Shown here: in pieces, positions 29,369-30,680 of the stretch
Numbering within the stretch: position 1 is the stretch's first letter
How the letters are laid out: the number at the start of each line of letters is the position of its first letter
Assembly: GCA_040902925.1 (NCBI GenBank)
Contig: JBBDWJ010000161.1
Location: 1 to 30,680 of the forward strand
From: JBBDWJ01 sp040902925
Lineage (GTDB): Bacteria > Acidobacteriota > Terriglobia > Bryobacterales > UBA6623
DNA length: 30,680 nt
Reading direction: 5' to 3'
Notes under the pieces: model-generated
What the model saw: only the letters and a program-made list of their open reading frames with translations
The model's database searches: none
Told to the model about the DNA's origin: nothing
Program-made: the position numbers and the translations under genes

Positions 29369-30259
29369 TCAGCGGCAACGATCATTCGGTAGGACGAAGT
29401 ATCTTTGCTCTTCGAGATAGGTCTCTTCGTCGCTGCGGCTAAGGCGGTAGGATTCGCTTTTTCCGTTTTCGAACCTGAAGATGAGATCGACCCGCAGCCG
29501 CGCGGGGACGATCTCCCAATTGCCCGCTACGGCGTCTGCTGCTGAATTCGGCGGTTGGGCTTCCGATCGTGCCGCGGCGGCGCCTTGCTCAAAGAGAAAA
29601 GCGCCGTTGCTGCATACGAAATACTCCCTCGTCGCGGCGCCTTCCGGCGGCCTGCGCGTTTCGTTTGCGGCCGGTGCGCGGACCAACTTGAATCCTGCCA
29701 GCCGTTCGGTCCAAAGCCGGATCAGCTCCTGCGGATCGGGAACGAACAGTCTTACGCTGCGAGCCATTTGTTCGGCGGCGGAGTTCAACTCCGGCCATTG
29801 TTCCGGCGATGTCACGGCAAACAGCAACAAGCCGCCGCCGCCTTCCCGCAGATAGCCGGCCAGCAAACCCTCGACCTCGCCCTCCAGCACCGAACCACTC
29901 ACTTCGGCGAGTTTGCCGAATCCGCCCTGAAAAGACAGTTCGGTGACCGGCCCCTCCGGCGTCAACTGCACGGTCGGATCGGAATAGCCGGACCGTAGCG
30001 TCTTGTTGAGCTCGGCCGCCGTGAGTCCTGGCATCGCTCTTACGAGAACCAACCCCGGTATGGTTCGCGAGCCCAGCAGATAGTAGCCGTCCTGCTGCTT
30101 GCCCAACTGGAAGCCGCCCTGCAGGTCGAGCGAAAAGCCTTCCTCGATGCGCACCAGTTGATCGGGAACGTCTTGGAGCGGATTAGCCTGCGCCCAGGCG
30201 CGCGCGATCGGCGGCGAACTCAGAAGCAGGCAAGCCACGCTGACTAGGAATCGCAACAT
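29369..30259 (-). CDS. Exported hypothetical protein (296 aa)
   Basis: The signal peptide MLRFLVSVACLLLSSPPIARA is followed by AWA and cleavage near residue 24. The first half (30-170) has beta-rich segments such as GFSLDLQGGFQLGKQQDGYYLLG and GLVLVRAMPG; the second half holds a cysteine pair in REYFVCSNGAF and the C-terminal NDRC, and ends in alternating strands (LRVDLIFRFENGKSESYRLSR). This resembles uncharacterised periplasmic proteins of Acidobacteria and Bacteroidetes, but I recognise no named family. It is convergent with dapF and downstream of the isomerase-like gene by 87 nt on the same strand. Confidence 0.7.
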   Translation of the reverse strand: MLRFLVSVACLLLSSPPIARAWAQANPLQDVPDQLVRIEEGFSLDLQGGFQLGKQQDGYYLLGSRTIPGLVLVRAMPGLTAAELNKTLRSGYSDPTVQLTPEGPVTELSFQGGFGKLAEVSGSVLEGEVEGLLAGYLREGGGGLLLFAVTSPEQWPELNSAAEQMARSVRLFVPDPQELIRLWTERLAGFKLVRAPAANETRRPPEGAATREYFVCSNGAFLFEQGAAAARSEAQPPNSAADAVAGNWEIVPARLRVDLIFRFENGKSESYRLSRSDEETYLEEQRYFVLPNDRCR

Positions 30260-30346
30260 CGGTTTGGGGAACTACTACACACGACGTGGCTTGAGCCGCC
30301 AATCCGCCGGCGAGCCGCCAATCACGCGACCGGGCGCCCTGTAAGG

Positions 30347-30680
30347 CTACACGAGCCCGTTCTCGTCGCCGCAAACATGGCAGTGAATTCCCATCTCGCG
30401 AAATGCCGCCAGCTTGGCGGCCAGGGCAAGGTTGGCTCCCGCGGCATCGGGCGCGTAGGCGACCTGAATGTGGTTCGCCTTGTGGCGGGCCATCATGCGG
30501 TCGCGGTCGACGCCGTAGGTTACCGCGTGCATGATGGGCCACTGCGGTGTGGTGATGCGCCAGCGCCGCTCGGTTTCTTCCAGCGGCAGCTCGACGACCT
30601 TGGCGCGCCCCAGGTCGGCCTGCAGCTTGCCGGCGGCGACGAAGATGCGGCTCCAGACGATTTCGCCGGGCTTGCTGACG
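30347..30680 (-). CDS. L-fucose isomerase-like protein (C-terminal fragment)
   Basis: About 110 codons running off the right edge and ending at TAG (30349-30347). Readable motifs: GEIVWSRIFVAAGKLQADLG, a pair of glutamates in LPLEETERRW, TTPQWPIMHAVTYG, RHKANHIQVAYAPD and the final CHVCGDENGLV. This order, with HANHI-like and WPxxH segments, matches the C-terminal domain of L-fucose/L-arabinose isomerase-type proteins, which interconvert aldose and ketose sugars with a divalent metal. The active-site domain is mostly outside the window, so catalysis is not verified. Confidence 0.7.
   Translation of the reverse strand, partial: VSKPGEIVWSRIFVAAGKLQADLGRAKVVELPLEETERRWRITTPQWPIMHAVTYGVDRDRMMARHKANHIQVAYAPDAAGANLALAAKLAAFREMGIHCHVCGDENGLV

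Noticed and set aside
1..30680. CRISPR array, tRNA, rRNA, transposase, integrase, toxin-antitoxin or phage genes
   Set aside because: No regularly spaced direct repeats, no cloverleaf or rRNA-like sequence, and no matching protein motif was found on either strand.

Overview
This window looks like chromosomal DNA of an Acidobacteriota bacterium, probably of the Solibacter/Bryobacter type, assembled from short reads or a metagenome. The evidence is a GC-rich sequence, two 10-N gaps, a linked DUF1549/DUF1553 and DUF1501 pair, a lineage-typical TPR protein with a carboxypeptidase-regulatory-like N-terminus, a secreted kinase-like protein of a type I associate with Acidobacteria, and many short single-gene transcription units. 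I see no tRNA, rRNA, CRISPR array, transposase, integrase or phage gene.

Layout. 1-187: end of a PgsA-like phosphatidyltransferase. 344-3538: a secreted PI3/4-kinase/HipA-like protein (-), diverging from an HDOD signalling protein and a zinc-ribbon/TPR membrane protein (+). 3539-6626: a ClC antiporter with CBS-like tail and a LarA-type nickel racemase (+). 6708-13395: a second zinc-ribbon membrane protein and a scattered set of envelope polysaccharide genes: GT2/GT21-like glycosyltransferase, WbaP-like sugar transferase, O-antigen ligase and an SDR. 13728-14930: an acidobacterial TPR gene split by an in-frame TAG. 15450-17508: an SDR (-) diverging from an orphan sugar-binding lipoprotein (+). 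17744-20283: a TVP38/DedA protein, a two-domain GNAT and a divergent dihydropteroate-synthase-like protein. 20349-26273 (-): a PQQ-type beta-propeller with embedded EF-hands, a cytochrome/DUF1553 protein and a Tat-exported DUF1501 protein. 26421-29314 (+): MTA phosphorylase, a PfkB kinase and a DapF homologue. 29369-30680 (-): a secreted protein of unknown function and the end of an L-fucose-isomerase-like protein.

Most genes are housekeeping or ordinary accessory genes; I do not see a compact defence or mobile system. The points most worth a second look are: a DapF homologue whose second catalytic cysteine is serine; a DHPS homologue that has lost both pABA loops and two pterin-pocket residues; the in-frame stop in the TPR gene; a four-copy dispersed intergenic stem-loop repeat; short tandem repeats in intergenic regions (one of them in a divergent promoter region); a secreted kinase-like protein; and a recurrent -10-like hexamer 9-20 nt before start codons, suggesting very short mRNA leaders.
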